Positions 7,097 through 16,079 of a stretch of DNA of 64,000 bases are shown here, piece after piece. The notes under the pieces were generated by a model, which made no database searches, had not been told where the DNA came from, and worked only from the letters and a program-made list of their open reading frames with translations. Where the stretch lies: NCBI RefSeq assembly GCF_003993795.1, contig NZ_RWKV01000008.1:124001-188000 (forward strand). Reading direction: 5' to 3'. How positions within the stretch are numbered: the first letter of the stretch is position 1; each line of letters starts with the position of its first letter. The position numbers were made by a program, and so were the translations under genes. This stretch comes from Aquabacter cavernae. Its GTDB lineage: Bacteria > Pseudomonadota > Alphaproteobacteria > Rhizobiales > Xanthobacteraceae.

Positions 7097-7169
7097 TGAA
7101 ATGCCCTCGATCAATGGGGGAGAGGCTGGGCTCACCGACCAGGCCTCTGGGCCGCGCGGGGAGCCGCCA

Positions 7170-7487
7170 TCAGCGCGGCAGGGGCAGTTCGGAGCCGATC
7201 TCCGCCTTGCCGCTGGTCTTGTCATAGACGCAGATCAGCATCGCCGCCTTGCTGCCGCCCTTCGGTGTGCCCGTCACCACGGCGAGGCCGTAGCTCTCGC
7301 TGCCGAACGGATCCACCACCGCCTTGCCGGTGGGGATCTGGGGGGCGGCCGCCTTCAGGCAGGCCGCCCGCACCTTCACACGGAACTCATCCCAGGCGTC
7401 CGAGGAGGAGGCCAGGGCCATGCCCGGCGCGAGGCTTGCGGCGAGCAGCGCCGCCCTGGCGGTAAAGCGAAATACCCGCATATCCAT
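7170..7487 (-). CDS. Small secreted protein of unknown function
   Basis: From the start chosen at 7487 the product is about 105 residues, beginning MDMRVFRFTARAALLAASLA with a clear signal peptide that ends near GMALA-SS. The mature part has two cysteines (in KVRAACLKAA and MLICVYD), which could form a disulfide. GGAG just upstream fits either this ATG or the one two codons later. An upstream in-frame ATG at 7544 would add 19 residues that spoil the signal peptide. I do not recognise the family. It lies 60 bases downstream of tex on the same strand and may be cotranscribed with it. Confidence 0.7.
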   Translation of the reverse strand: MDMRVFRFTARAALLAASLAPGMALASSSDAWDEFRVKVRAACLKAAAPQIPTGKAVVDPFGSESYGLAVVTGTPKGGSKAAMLICVYDKTSGKAEIGSELPLPR

Positions 7488-7547
7488 CGTCTCCAAATAC
7501 CCAACGGGCCTGCGCCGCACGCCCGTTGAGCGTTTTCCCTCCATATC

Positions 7548-9866
7548 TCAGCGCGGGCCGTTTCGCTTCATGGCTTCCATGAGGGCGGCGCCGAAAGCGC
7601 CCTGGGCAGGTGGCTCGGGCTTGCGCTGCTGGGGAGCGGCTGCGGCAGGGCGGCGCTCGGCGCGGGGCTCACCCGTCGCAGGGCGCGCGGCGCCGTCCTT
7701 GCGCATGGTGAGGGAGATGCGCTTGCGCGGCACATCCACCTCCAGCACCTTCACCTTCACCACGTCACCCGCCTTCACCACGTCGTGGGCGTCCTTCACG
7801 AAGCGATCCGCCAGTTGCGAGACGTGCACCAGCCCGTCCTGGTGGACGCCGATATCCACGAAGGCGCCGAAGGCCGCCACATTGGTCACCGTGCCTTCCA
7901 GCAGCATGCCGGGGCGCAGGTCCTTGATGTTGTCGATGCCGTCCGCGAAGGACGCGGTCTTGAATTCGGGGCGCGGATCGCGGCCCGGCTTCTCCAGTTC
8001 CGCGAGAATGTCCTTCACGGTGGGAAGGCCGAACCGCTCATCCACGAAGGCGCGCGGATCGAGCGCGCGCAGCGCCGCGCTGTCGGCCATGAGCGCCCGC
8101 ACGTCCCGTCCGCAGGCAGCGACGATCTTCTTCGCCACCCCATAGGCTTCCGGATGCACGGCGGAGGCGTCCAGCGGCTCCTTGCCGTCCGGAATGCGCA
8201 GGAAGCCGGCGCACTGCTCGAAGGTGCGCGGGCCGAGGCGCGAGACCTTCAGCAGCTCACGGCGCGAGGCGAACGGCCCGTTTGCGTCGCGATGGGCGAC
8301 GATGCCTTCTGCGAGCGAGCCGCCCAGCCCCGACACCCGCGCCAGCAGCGAGGCGGAGGCGGTGTTGAGATCGACGCCCACCGCGTTCACCGCATCCTCC
8401 ACCACCGCGTCGAGGGCGCGGGCGAGCCGGGGCTGGTCCACGTCATGCTGATACTGGCCGACGCCGATGGATTTCGGCTCGATCTTCACGAGTTCCGCCA
8501 GCGGATCCTGCAGGCGCCGGGCGATGGAGACCGCGCCGCGCAGCGACACATCCAGGTCCGGGAATTCCGCCGCCGCCGTGGCCGAGGCGGAATAGACCGA
8601 GGCCCCGGCCTCGCTCACCACCACCTTGATGGGCCGCTCCTCGGCAGGCAGGCGGGCGATCAGGTCGGCGGCGAGCTTGTCGGTTTCCCGGCTCGCCGTG
8701 CCGTTGCCGATGGCGATCAGTTCCACCTTGTGGCGGGCGATGAGGGCGGCGAGCGCCGCCTGGGCGCCCATCACGTCATTGCGCGGGGCGAAAGGATATA
8801 CGGTGGCGGTGTCCAGCACCTTGCCCGTGCGATCCACCACCGCCACTTTCACGCCGGTGCGGATGCCGGGGTCGAGCCCCATGGTGGCGCGCGCGCCGGC
8901 CGGGGCGGCGAGCAGCAGGTCCTTCAGGTTTCGCGCGAAGACGCGGATCGCCTCTTCCTCGGCCCGTTCGCGGGCCTCCACCATGAGGTCCACCGACAGA
9001 TTGAGGGAGAGCCGCACCCGCCAGGCCCAGCGCGCCACATCCATAAGCCAGGCATTGCCGGGCCGCGTGTCGGTCACCTCCAGCGCGGTGGCCACAAGCC
9101 GTTCGGCGGGCTTCACCGGGGCGGGGTCGTTGGCGTCCACCTCGATGTCCACCGAGAGGATTTCCTCGTTGCGCCCGCGCAGCATGGCGAGCACCCGGTG
9201 GCCGGGCGCGGTGGCCCATTTCTCCGAATGGTCGAAATAGTCGGAGAATTTGGCCCCGGCTTCCTGCTTGCCGTCATTCACCTTGGCATGCAGCACGGCC
9301 TTCTCGCGCATATGGGTGCGCAGGCGGCCCAGCAGGTCGGCATTCTCCGTGAGACCCTCCACGACGATGTCGCGCGCGCCTTCCAGCGCCGCCTTCACGT
9401 CCGCCACCTCGCCCGTCACATAGGCGCCCGCGAGGTCCGCCGGCGCCGTGTTGCGGTTCGCGAGGATCGCTTCCGCCAGTGCTCCGAGCCCGCGCTCGCG
9501 GGCGATCTCGGCGCGGGTGCGGCGCTTGGGCTTGAAGGGAAGGTAAAGGTCCTCCAGCTCCGCCTTGGTGGTGACGCCCGCAATGCGCGCCTCCAGATCA
9601 CCGGTCAGCTTGCCCTGGCCGCGAATGGTCTCCAGCACGCTGGCGCGCCGTGCCTCCAGTTCACGCAGATAGGAGAGGCGCTCCTCCAGGGTGCGAAGCT
9701 GGGTGTCGTCCAGCCCGCCCGTGGCCTCCTTGCGGTAGCGCGCGATAAAGGGAACGGTCGATCCCTCGTCCAGCAATGCCACTGCGGCTGAGACCTGCTC
9801 GGGCCGTGCCGCGATCTCGGCGGCGATGGTGCGGGCGATGGAGGCGGCAATGCGGGCGTCGGCCAT
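7548..9866 (-). CDS. tex: Tex-family transcription accessory / RNA-binding protein
   Basis: About 772 residues with the full Tex layout: N-terminal helical domain ([19 protein letters not shown]), YqgF-like RNase H fold ([24 protein letters not shown]), helix-hairpin-helix region ([22 protein letters not shown]) and a C-terminal S1 domain ([22 protein letters not shown]) followed by a short Ala/Pro/Arg-rich tail. Tex is a conserved cytoplasmic nucleic-acid-binding protein linked to transcription elongation and stress. The ATG at 9866 (MADARIAAS) was chosen because homologues begin near there; an in-frame ATG at 9899 exists. Length and domain order are normal. Confidence 0.95.
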   Translation of the reverse strand: MADARIAASIARTIAAEIAARPEQVSAAVALLDEGSTVPFIARYRKEATGGLDDTQLRTLEERLSYLRELEARRASVLETIRGQGKLTGDLEARIAGVTTKAELEDLYLPFKPKRRTRAEIARERGLGALAEAILANRNTAPADLAGAYVTGEVADVKAALEGARDIVVEGLTENADLLGRLRTHMREKAVLHAKVNDGKQEAGAKFSDYFDHSEKWATAPGHRVLAMLRGRNEEILSVDIEVDANDPAPVKPAERLVATALEVTDTRPGNAWLMDVARWAWRVRLSLNLSVDLMVEARERAEEEAIRVFARNLKDLLLAAPAGARATMGLDPGIRTGVKVAVVDRTGKVLDTATVYPFAPRNDVMGAQAALAALIARHKVELIAIGNGTASRETDKLAADLIARLPAEERPIKVVVSEAGASVYSASATAAAEFPDLDVSLRGAVSIARRLQDPLAELVKIEPKSIGVGQYQHDVDQPRLARALDAVVEDAVNAVGVDLNTASASLLARVSGLGGSLAEGIVAHRDANGPFASRRELLKVSRLGPRTFEQCAGFLRIPDGKEPLDASAVHPEAYGVAKKIVAACGRDVRALMADSAALRALDPRAFVDERFGLPTVKDILAELEKPGRDPRPEFKTASFADGIDNIKDLRPGMLLEGTVTNVAAFGAFVDIGVHQDGLVHVSQLADRFVKDAHDVVKAGDVVKVKVLEVDVPRKRISLTMRKDGAARPATGEPRAERRPAAAAPQQRKPEPPAQGAFGAALMEAMKRNGPR

Positions 9867-9941
9867 TCTGGTCTCTGCGTGCGTTCGGGGCGGGGACATT
9901 AATGCCCCGCGCCGCCATCCGCAAAGCCCGTGCCGGTGGGG

Positions 9942-10583
9942 TCAGACCAGCCCCTTCACCATCAGGTCGTAATAATCGAGCGCGATCTCCTCGCCGCTCT
10001 TCTTGCCCGTGGGGCGGAACCAGCGGGTCATCCAGCTCAGCAGGGAGAGTACGGCACGCCCGGTCATGGCCACGTCCACCGGCCGGAAGGAGCCGTCCGC
10101 GATGCCGTCGGCGAGGATCTTGCGCAGCAGACCTTCATGGGCGTCGCGCAGCTCCAGCGCATCGTCCTTCAATTCCGCATTGGCCATGCCGGAATAGCCC
10201 ACCAGCATGGTGACGAAGGCGTGGTAGTTCGCCTCGATGCAGGTGGCGTGGGCCACCATGAACTGGCGCAGGCGCTCGGGGGCGGGGTCGTTCGGCTGCA
10301 CCGCGTTCACGGCGCTCTCATAGAGGGCCGCGAGCGTGGAGATGATGATGGCGTCGTAAATCTCCTGCTTGGAGGAGAAGTAATTGTAGATGGCGCCCTT
10401 GGAATAATTCATCGCCGCCGCCAGCTCGTTCAGGGAGCTGTCGGCAAAGCCCTTCTCCGCGAACAGGCGGGCGGCCTCCCGCAGGATTTCCGCACGCGGG
10501 TCGTCCAGCAGCGGGGGGCGCCCCATGCGCCGCTCCGGGGCGGCGGGCTTCTCCGATGCGGGGGCAGGGGCGTTGTGTTTCAT
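9942..10583 (-). CDS. TetR-family transcriptional regulator
   Basis: The 213-residue protein has a TetR N-terminal helix-turn-helix domain at about residues 28–75 (ILREAARLFAEKGFADSSLNELAAAMNYSKGAIYNYFSSKQEI, shown here only as landmarks LFAEKGF and SKGAIYNYF) and an all-helical ligand-binding C-terminal domain. It is transcribed divergently from the glutaryl-CoA dehydrogenase gene, and an operator-like palindrome lies in between. The simplest reading is that it represses that acyl-CoA pathway and responds to an acyl-CoA intermediate; the ligand is inference. Confidence 0.9.
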   Translation of the reverse strand: MKHNAPAPASEKPAAPERRMGRPPLLDDPRAEILREAARLFAEKGFADSSLNELAAAMNYSKGAIYNYFSSKQEIYDAIIISTLAALYESAVNAVQPNDPAPERLRQFMVAHATCIEANYHAFVTMLVGYSGMANAELKDDALELRDAHEGLLRKILADGIADGSFRPVDVAMTGRAVLSLLSWMTRWFRPTGKKSGEEIALDYYDLMVKGLV

Positions 10584-10715
10584 CGGGCCTCGAACGAGAG
10601 CGTTTCCCTGCGGCCGGTGCGGCGGTTCGCATGCGGGAAGCGCGTTTAAACACAGACATGGAGCGTTTCAACGCTGCCGGTGCGGCGGAAACGCCGAAGC
10701 GGGTCGCAGCGCGTC

Positions 10716-10772
10716 TTGACTTGCCCAAAAAGATATATACTGACTGGTCGGAATGTAAATAAGGAGGCCGGA
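10716..10772. promoter_or_regulatory. Candidate TetR operator and promoter of gcdH
   Basis: Upstream of gcdH, TTGACT (10716–10721) and an AT-rich TATATACT (10734–10741) are followed by CTGACTGGTCGG (10740–10751), an imperfect inverted repeat of the TGAC-N2-GTC(A/G) type typical of TetR-family operators. AAGGAGG (10761–10767) is an excellent ribosome binding site for the ATG at 10773. Spacing of the promoter hexamers is short, so the exact promoter is unsure. Confidence 0.45.
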
Positions 10773-11969
10773 ATGAGCGCCCCGTCTGCACCCGCGGTAT
10801 TCGATTGGTCCGACCCGTTCGATCTGAACGGCCAGCTCACGGAAGAAGAGCGGCTGGTGCGCGACACCGCGCGCGACTATGCGCAGGAAAAGCTCCTGCC
10901 GCGCGTGACCTCCGCGTATCTCGATGAGCGCTTCGACCGCGAGATCATGAGCGAGATGGGTGAGCTGGGCCTGCTCGGCTCCACCATCCCCGCCGAATAT
11001 GGCGGTGCGGGCCTTGGCTATGTCTCCTACGGTCTCGCCGCGCGCGAGGTGGAGCGGGTGGATTCGGGCTATCGCTCGGCCATGAGCGTGCAGTCCTCCC
11101 TCGTCATGCACCCCATCTATGCCTATGGCGACGAGGCCCAGCGCCAGAAGTACCTACCCAAGCTCGCCAGCGGCGAATGGGTGGGCTGCTTCGGCCTCAC
11201 CGAGCCGGACGCGGGTTCGGACCCGTCGGGCATGCGCACCCGCGCCGAGAAGATCGACGGCGGCTATCGCCTCAACGGCGCGAAGATGTGGATCACCAAT
11301 TCCCCCATCTCGGACCTTGCCGTGGTGTGGGCAAAGTCGGCCGCCCATGGCGACCAGATCCGCGGCTTCGTGGTGGAGCGCGGCATGAAGGGCTTCTCCA
11401 CCCCCAAGATCGAGAAGAAGCTCTCGCTGCGCGCCTCCATCACCGGCGAGATCGTGCTGGAGAATGTGGAGATCCCCGAAGAGAACCTGCTGCCCAACGT
11501 GCAGGGCCTCAAGGGTCCGTTCGGCTGCCTCAACCGCGCCCGCTACGGCATCGCCTGGGGCGCCATGGGCGCGGCGGAAGCCTGCCTTTCGGCGGCGCGC
11601 CAGTACACGCTGGACCGCAAGCAGTTCAACCGTCCGCTGGCCGCCACCCAGCTGGTGCAGCGCAAGCTGGCCGACATGTCCACGGACATCGCCTTCGGCC
11701 TCCAGGCGTGCCTGCGCGCCGGCCGCCTGATGGATGACGGTGCCCTGCCGGTGGAGACCATCTCCTACATCAAGCGCAACAATTGCCAGAAGGCGCTGGA
11801 TATCGCCCGCACCGCCCGCGACATGCATGGCGGCAACGGCATCTCGGCGGAGTTCCACGTCATTCGCCACGCGGCGAACCTGGAGACGGTGAACACCTAT
11901 GAGGGCACCGCCGACATCCATGCGCTGATCATCGGGCGCGGCATCACCGGCATTCAGGCTTTCTTCTGA
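10773..11969 (+). CDS. gcdH: Glutaryl-CoA dehydrogenase
   Basis: This 398-residue acyl-CoA dehydrogenase oxidises and decarboxylates glutaryl-CoA to crotonyl-CoA in lysine, tryptophan and related catabolism, using FAD. Distinctive is the C-terminal [25 protein letters not shown], cited by its parts: the catalytic Glu sits in NTYEGT, and DIHALI and GITGIQAF match glutaryl-CoA dehydrogenases rather than short-chain enzymes. FAD-binding [12 protein letters not shown] and MWITNSP are present. A CoA-transferase follows 88 bases downstream, the usual partner, and a TetR gene is divergent. Confidence 0.93.
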   Translation: MSAPSAPAVFDWSDPFDLNGQLTEEERLVRDTARDYAQEKLLPRVTSAYLDERFDREIMSEMGELGLLGSTIPAEYGGAGLGYVSYGLAAREVERVDSGYRSAMSVQSSLVMHPIYAYGDEAQRQKYLPKLASGEWVGCFGLTEPDAGSDPSGMRTRAEKIDGGYRLNGAKMWITNSPISDLAVVWAKSAAHGDQIRGFVVERGMKGFSTPKIEKKLSLRASITGEIVLENVEIPEENLLPNVQGLKGPFGCLNRARYGIAWGAMGAAEACLSAARQYTLDRKQFNRPLAATQLVQRKLADMSTDIAFGLQACLRAGRLMDDGALPVETISYIKRNNCQKALDIARTARDMHGGNGISAEFHVIRHAANLETVNTYEGTADIHALIIGRGITGIQAFF

Positions 11970-11996
11970 GTTTGGAAGACAGTCTGCATCACCCAG

Positions 11997-12019
11997 GCCC
12001 TCCCCCGCAGGGGGAGGGC
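11997..12019. repeat. Perfect 10-bp-stem hairpin between gcdH and the CoA-transferase gene
   Basis: GCCCTCCCCC (11997–12006) and GGGGGAGGGC (12010–12019) form a perfect stem with a GCA loop and no T-tract. This resembles the CCCTCCCC..GGGGAGGG extragenic palindromes common in this group. It could stabilise upstream mRNA; a terminator role is less likely because the two flanking genes look cotranscribed. Confidence 0.6.
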
Positions 12020-12057
12020 GCTCTCGTTTGAGATGATACCCTTCGGACTTTCCCATC

Positions 12058-13236
12058 ATGCCCCTTCCCCTCGCAGGCATTCGTGTCCTTGAGCTTGCGC
12101 GCATTCTCGCAGGCCCCTGGGCGGGGCAATTGCTCGCGGACCTCGGCGCCGAGGTCATCAAGGTGGAGCGTCCCGGCGCGGGCGACGACACGCGCGGCTG
12201 GGGCCCGCCCTTCATGAAGGGCGCGGACGGTGCGGATATCGGGGCGGCCTATTTTCATGCCACCAACCGGGGCAAACGGTCGGTGGCGGTGGATTTCGAG
12301 ACCGAGGACGGCCAGAAGGTCATCCGCGCGCTGGCCGCGCGCACGGACGTGGTGATCGAGAATTTCAAGGTGGGCGGGCTCGCCAAATACGGGCTCGATT
12401 ATGAGAGCCTCGCCAAGGACAATCCCCGCCTGGTCTATTGCTCCGTCACCGGCTTCGGCCAGGACGGTCCCTATGCCCCGCGCGCGGGCTACGACTATCT
12501 GGTGCAGGGCATGGGCGGGCTCATGGACCTGACCGGCCAGCCGGACGGCGAGCCCCAGAAGGTGGGCGTCGCCTTCGCCGACATCTTCACCGGCCTCTAT
12601 GCCACGGTGGGCATCCTCGCGGCCCTGCGGCGGCGGGAGTCCACCGGCAAGGGCGGGCGCGTGGACATGGCGCTGCTGGACACCCAGGTGAGCGTTTTGG
12701 CCAACCAGGCCATGAACTATCTCGCCTCCGGCGTCGCGCCCCACCGCATGGGCAATGCCCATCCCAATATCGTGCCCTATCAGGTGTTTCCGGCTTCCGA
12801 CGGCCACCTCATCGTGGCGGTGGGCAATGACGGGCAGTTCGCGCGCTTCTGCACCGCCATCGGCGCGCCGGAGCTGGCGCTCGACCCGCGCCACCACACC
12901 AATGCGGGGCGCGTCGCCAATCGCGACGAACTGACCGCCGCCATCGCCGCCCTCACCGCCACCTTCACCCGCGACGATCTTCTGGCGCGGCTGGAGAAGG
13001 CGGGCGTGCCCGCCGGTCCCATCAATACGGTGGCCCAGGTGTTCGAGGACCCGCAGGTGATCCATCGCGGGCTCAAGACGCAGTTGAAGGAAGCGGGCGG
13101 GGGCATGGTTCCGGCGGTGGGGAGCCCCATCGTCATCGATGGGCAGCGCATGGTCTCGCCCTGCGCGAGCCCGCGCCTCGGCGCCGACACCCAGGCCGTC
13201 CTCACTTTGCTGGAGCAGGTCTGCGCCCGGCGCTGA
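12058..13236 (+). CDS. Family III CoA-transferase (CaiB/BaiF), probably glutarate-linked
   Basis: The 392-residue protein starts LPLAGIRVLELARILAGPW, typical of CaiB/BaiF CoA-transferases, and carries the conserved GYDYLVQGMGGLMDLTG and FADIFTGLYATVGILAAL, in which the Asp of ADIFTG is the catalytic carboxylate. It moves CoA between carboxylic acids. Placement right after glutaryl-CoA dehydrogenase suggests that it activates glutarate with succinyl-CoA or a similar donor, as in the human SUGCT enzyme; the exact substrates are inferred. Length is normal for the family. Confidence 0.9.
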   Translation: MPLPLAGIRVLELARILAGPWAGQLLADLGAEVIKVERPGAGDDTRGWGPPFMKGADGADIGAAYFHATNRGKRSVAVDFETEDGQKVIRALAARTDVVIENFKVGGLAKYGLDYESLAKDNPRLVYCSVTGFGQDGPYAPRAGYDYLVQGMGGLMDLTGQPDGEPQKVGVAFADIFTGLYATVGILAALRRRESTGKGGRVDMALLDTQVSVLANQAMNYLASGVAPHRMGNAHPNIVPYQVFPASDGHLIVAVGNDGQFARFCTAIGAPELALDPRHHTNAGRVANRDELTAAIAALTATFTRDDLLARLEKAGVPAGPINTVAQVFEDPQVIHRGLKTQLKEAGGGMVPAVGSPIVIDGQRMVSPCASPRLGADTQAVLTLLEQVCARR

Positions 13237-13263
13237 GCGCGTTTCCGAGCACCGGGGCGGGGT

Positions 13264-15006
13264 TCAGACCGCGAACTGGGTCTGGACCAGCCGGGAATAG
13301 AGCCCGCCCGCCGCCATCAGGTCGCGGTGCGCGCCCTGTTCCGCCACGCCCTGGCGGGTTACCACGATGATGCGGTCCGCATTGCGCACGGTGGAGAGGC
13401 GATGGGCGATCACCAAGGTGGTGCGGCCTTCCGAGAGCGCCGTCAGCGCCTTCTGGATCTCCATCTCGGTTTCGCTGTCCAGGGCCGAAGTGGCCTCGTC
13501 CAGGATCAGGATGGGCGGGTCCTTCAGGAACATGCGGGCGATGGCGAGGCGCTGCTTCTGGCCGCCGGAGAGCTTCACGCCCCGCTCACCCACAATGGTA
13601 TCGAGACCGGCGGGCAGGCCCGCAATCATCTCGTCGAGCCGTGCGCGGTGGGCGGCGGAGACGATCTCCGCCTCGCCGGCGCCGAGCCGCCCATAGGCAA
13701 TGTTTTCGCGGATGGTGCCGCTGAACAGGAAGACGTCCTGCTGGACGATGCCGATGGACCGGCGGAGTGAGGCGAGGGTGACGTCGCGCACGTCCTGGCC
13801 GTCAATGGTGATGCGCCCGGCGGTGGGTTCGTAGAAGCGCGGCAGCAGCGAGCACAGGGTGGTCTTGCCCGCCCCCGAGGGGCCGACGAAGGCCACCGTT
13901 TCTCCGGCCCGGATGTCGAGATTGAGGTTCGAGAAGACGGGCTTGTCGGCGCTGTAGCCAAAGCGCACCGCCTCATAGCGGATATTGCCGCTTACCCCAG
14001 ACAGATCACGGGCGCCGGGCCGGTCGGCGATGTCCGGGCGGGTGGCCAGGAAGTCGAGATAGGATCGGAAACCGGCAATGCCTTTCGGGTAAATTTCGAC
14101 GACTGCGGCGATCTTCTCCAATGGTCGGAAGAACACGCCCACGAGCAAGAGAAAGCTCACGAAACCACCGGCGCTCAGTTCGCCCCGGATGACGAACCAG
14201 GTCCCCGCCACCATCACCACCACCTGGGTCAGGCGCATGCCCAGATAGCTGAGCGCCATGTTGGCGGCCATGAGGCGGTAGGCGGCGAGCTTGGTGAGGC
14301 GGTAGCCGGAATTGTCGCGGGCGAAGAGGGAGCGCTCGTGCTCCTCATTGGCAAAGGCCTGGACCACGCGGATGCCGCCCACATTCTCCTCGATCCGCGC
14401 ATTGAAGGCGCCGACCCGACCGAAGAGGGAGCGGAAATTCTCAGTCATATCACGGCCATAGCGGCTGGTGGCCCAGGCCACCACGGGGACGATGGCGCCC
14501 GTGATCAAGGCGAGGTGGACGTTCACCGTCAGCATCAAGAGGAAGGCGCCGATGAAGGTCATGATGGCCAGGAAGACATCCTCCGGCCCGTGATGGGCGA
14601 CCTCGCCCACCTCTTCCAGGTTCTTGGTGAGGCGCCCCACCAGATGGCCGGTGCGGTGGTTGTCGAAGAAGGAGAAGGACAATTTCTGCAGATGGTCGAA
14701 GGCCTTACGGCGCATCTCCGTCTCGATGTTGATGCCCAGCATGTGGCCCCAATAGGTGACCACGGCCATGAGGCCGGTATTGAGCAGATAGAGCACCAGC
14801 AGGCCGCCGGCCGCCGTCATGATGAGGGGCCAGTCCTGGGCGGGGAGCAGGTGGTCGATGAACAGGGCCACCGCCAGGGGGAAGCCAAGCTCCAGCAGGC
14901 CGGAGAGGATCGCGCAGCCGAAATCGAGCACGAACAGGCCCTTATAGGGCGCATAATACGAGAAAAACTGCCTTATCGTGCCCATGTTCTTGGATGTTCC
15001 GCTCAC
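13264..15006 (-). CDS. ABC exporter-fold transporter (fused membrane and ATPase domains) in a siderophore operon
   Basis: The 580-residue protein has an N-terminal six-helix type-I exporter domain (about 1–310) and a C-terminal ATPase with Walker A GPSGAGKTT, signature LSGGQKQR and Walker B ILILDEATSALD. By sequence alone it is an MsbA-like homodimer. Its start (GTG at 15006; alternative ATG at 14985) overlaps the stop of the siderophore-interacting flavoprotein by four bases, so the two are translationally coupled. This pairing recalls mycobacterial IrtA, in which such a flavoprotein domain is fused to an exporter-fold ABC importer of siderophores. Siderophore export, import or lipid transport cannot be separated from sequence. 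Confidence 0.9.
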   Translation of the reverse strand: MSGTSKNMGTIRQFFSYYAPYKGLFVLDFGCAILSGLLELGFPLAVALFIDHLLPAQDWPLIMTAAGGLLVLYLLNTGLMAVVTYWGHMLGINIETEMRRKAFDHLQKLSFSFFDNHRTGHLVGRLTKNLEEVGEVAHHGPEDVFLAIMTFIGAFLLMLTVNVHLALITGAIVPVVAWATSRYGRDMTENFRSLFGRVGAFNARIEENVGGIRVVQAFANEEHERSLFARDNSGYRLTKLAAYRLMAANMALSYLGMRLTQVVVMVAGTWFVIRGELSAGGFVSFLLLVGVFFRPLEKIAAVVEIYPKGIAGFRSYLDFLATRPDIADRPGARDLSGVSGNIRYEAVRFGYSADKPVFSNLNLDIRAGETVAFVGPSGAGKTTLCSLLPRFYEPTAGRITIDGQDVRDVTLASLRRSIGIVQQDVFLFSGTIRENIAYGRLGAGEAEIVSAAHRARLDEMIAGLPAGLDTIVGERGVKLSGGQKQRLAIARMFLKDPPILILDEATSALDSETEMEIQKALTALSEGRTTLVIAHRLSTVRNADRIIVVTRQGVAEQGAHRDLMAAGGLYSRLVQTQFAV

Positions 15007-16079
15007 TCGCCGATGTCTTCGCCCGTATGGCCGAGCCGCCAGTAGGCGGCTACCATGCGCCGCTCCTTCGCGACCCCCGCGCCCGAAACGAGCGCCCGGA
15101 TGCGCCGCGCCTGCGCCTGCTCGCAGGCGACGAAGACGCTCAGTTCCGCCGGGTCCGCCAGCGGCACCGCCTCCCGCACCGCCGCCTCCAGCAGGTCCGC
15201 CCGGCCCGGTGCCGTGGTCCCGCGATGGAGATAGCGCAGATCGAGGGTGGCAGGCGAGGGGAGGTTCTGTTCCTCGTCCCGATCCTGCACCTCGATGCGC
15301 ACCACGGCATGGGTGGAGGGGCTGAGCGTCTCCAGGCAGCGGGCGATGGCGGGCAGGGCGGTCTCGTCGCCCGCCAGCAGTACGTGGGCGGCAAGCGCAG
15401 GTGTCGCGCCGCCCGGCCCCAGCAGGCCGACCCGGTCGCCCGCCTGCGCGTGGCGGGCCCAGTCGGAGCCCGGTGTCTTATGGCCCCCGTGGAGCACCAC
15501 GTCGATGGCGATCTCGCCCCGGGCCAGATCCACGGAGCGCACCGTATAGACCCGCGCCACCAGCGCGTCTGGCCCGGACGGCCAGATCATCCGCCCGTCC
15601 GCCGCCGCATGGGGCCAGACCGGCGGGCGGGCGGCGGGCGGGATGAGGACGCGCACATGATAGCTGCCGGAGGCGAAGTGGGCGGCGTCGCCGGCCAGCA
15701 CCACCCGGCGCATGAGGGGCGTGACTTCTTCCGAGCGCACCACCGTCAGCTCGCGGAAGAAGGGCAGGGGACCCGCGCCCGCGCCGTCGCCCTGCCAGGC
15801 GATGTCGGGCGGCGTGCCGCCGGAGGCCCGGAGCATCCCTTCGGCGGTGTACATCTTGAGGAAGGCGAGGGCGCTGGGCGTCGGGCTCTCGCAGGCCGCC
15901 ACCAGGAAGGCGCCCTCGGCGGCCAGCGTCAGCCGTCCGAAGCGCGGTGCCTCCAGCGCCACCCCGCGCGGAAGCGGCGTCAGGGCGGCATGATCGGCGA
16001 AATGGGCGCTGAGCGCGATGATCATGCGTTCCGGTTCGCCCACCTTCATGCGGGCATGGGCGGTGAGGGGCTCAGCCAT
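15003..16079 (-). CDS. Siderophore-interacting FAD-binding protein with N-terminal DUF2218
   Basis: About 358 residues. Residues 1–90 (HFADHAALTPLPRGVALEAP and FLKMYTAEGML) fit DUF2218, and the rest fits the SIP family: FAD-binding GSYHVRVLIPP, NAD(P)H-binding-like VLLAGDETALPAIARCLE and the C-terminal AAYWRLGHTGEDIGE. SIPs reduce ferric siderophores in the cytoplasm, releasing Fe(II). It overlaps fhuB by eight bases upstream and the ABC exporter-fold gene by four bases downstream, placing reduction directly after uptake in this operon. No signal peptide, consistent with a cytoplasmic enzyme. Confidence 0.92.
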   Translation of the reverse strand: MAEPLTAHARMKVGEPERMIIALSAHFADHAALTPLPRGVALEAPRFGRLTLAAEGAFLVAACESPTPSALAFLKMYTAEGMLRASGGTPPDIAWQGDGAGAGPLPFFRELTVVRSEEVTPLMRRVVLAGDAAHFASGSYHVRVLIPPAARPPVWPHAAADGRMIWPSGPDALVARVYTVRSVDLARGEIAIDVVLHGGHKTPGSDWARHAQAGDRVGLLGPGGATPALAAHVLLAGDETALPAIARCLETLSPSTHAVVRIEVQDRDEEQNLPSPATLDLRYLHRGTTAPGRADLLEAAVREAVPLADPAELSVFVACEQAQARRIRALVSGAGVAKERRMVAAYWRLGHTGEDIGE

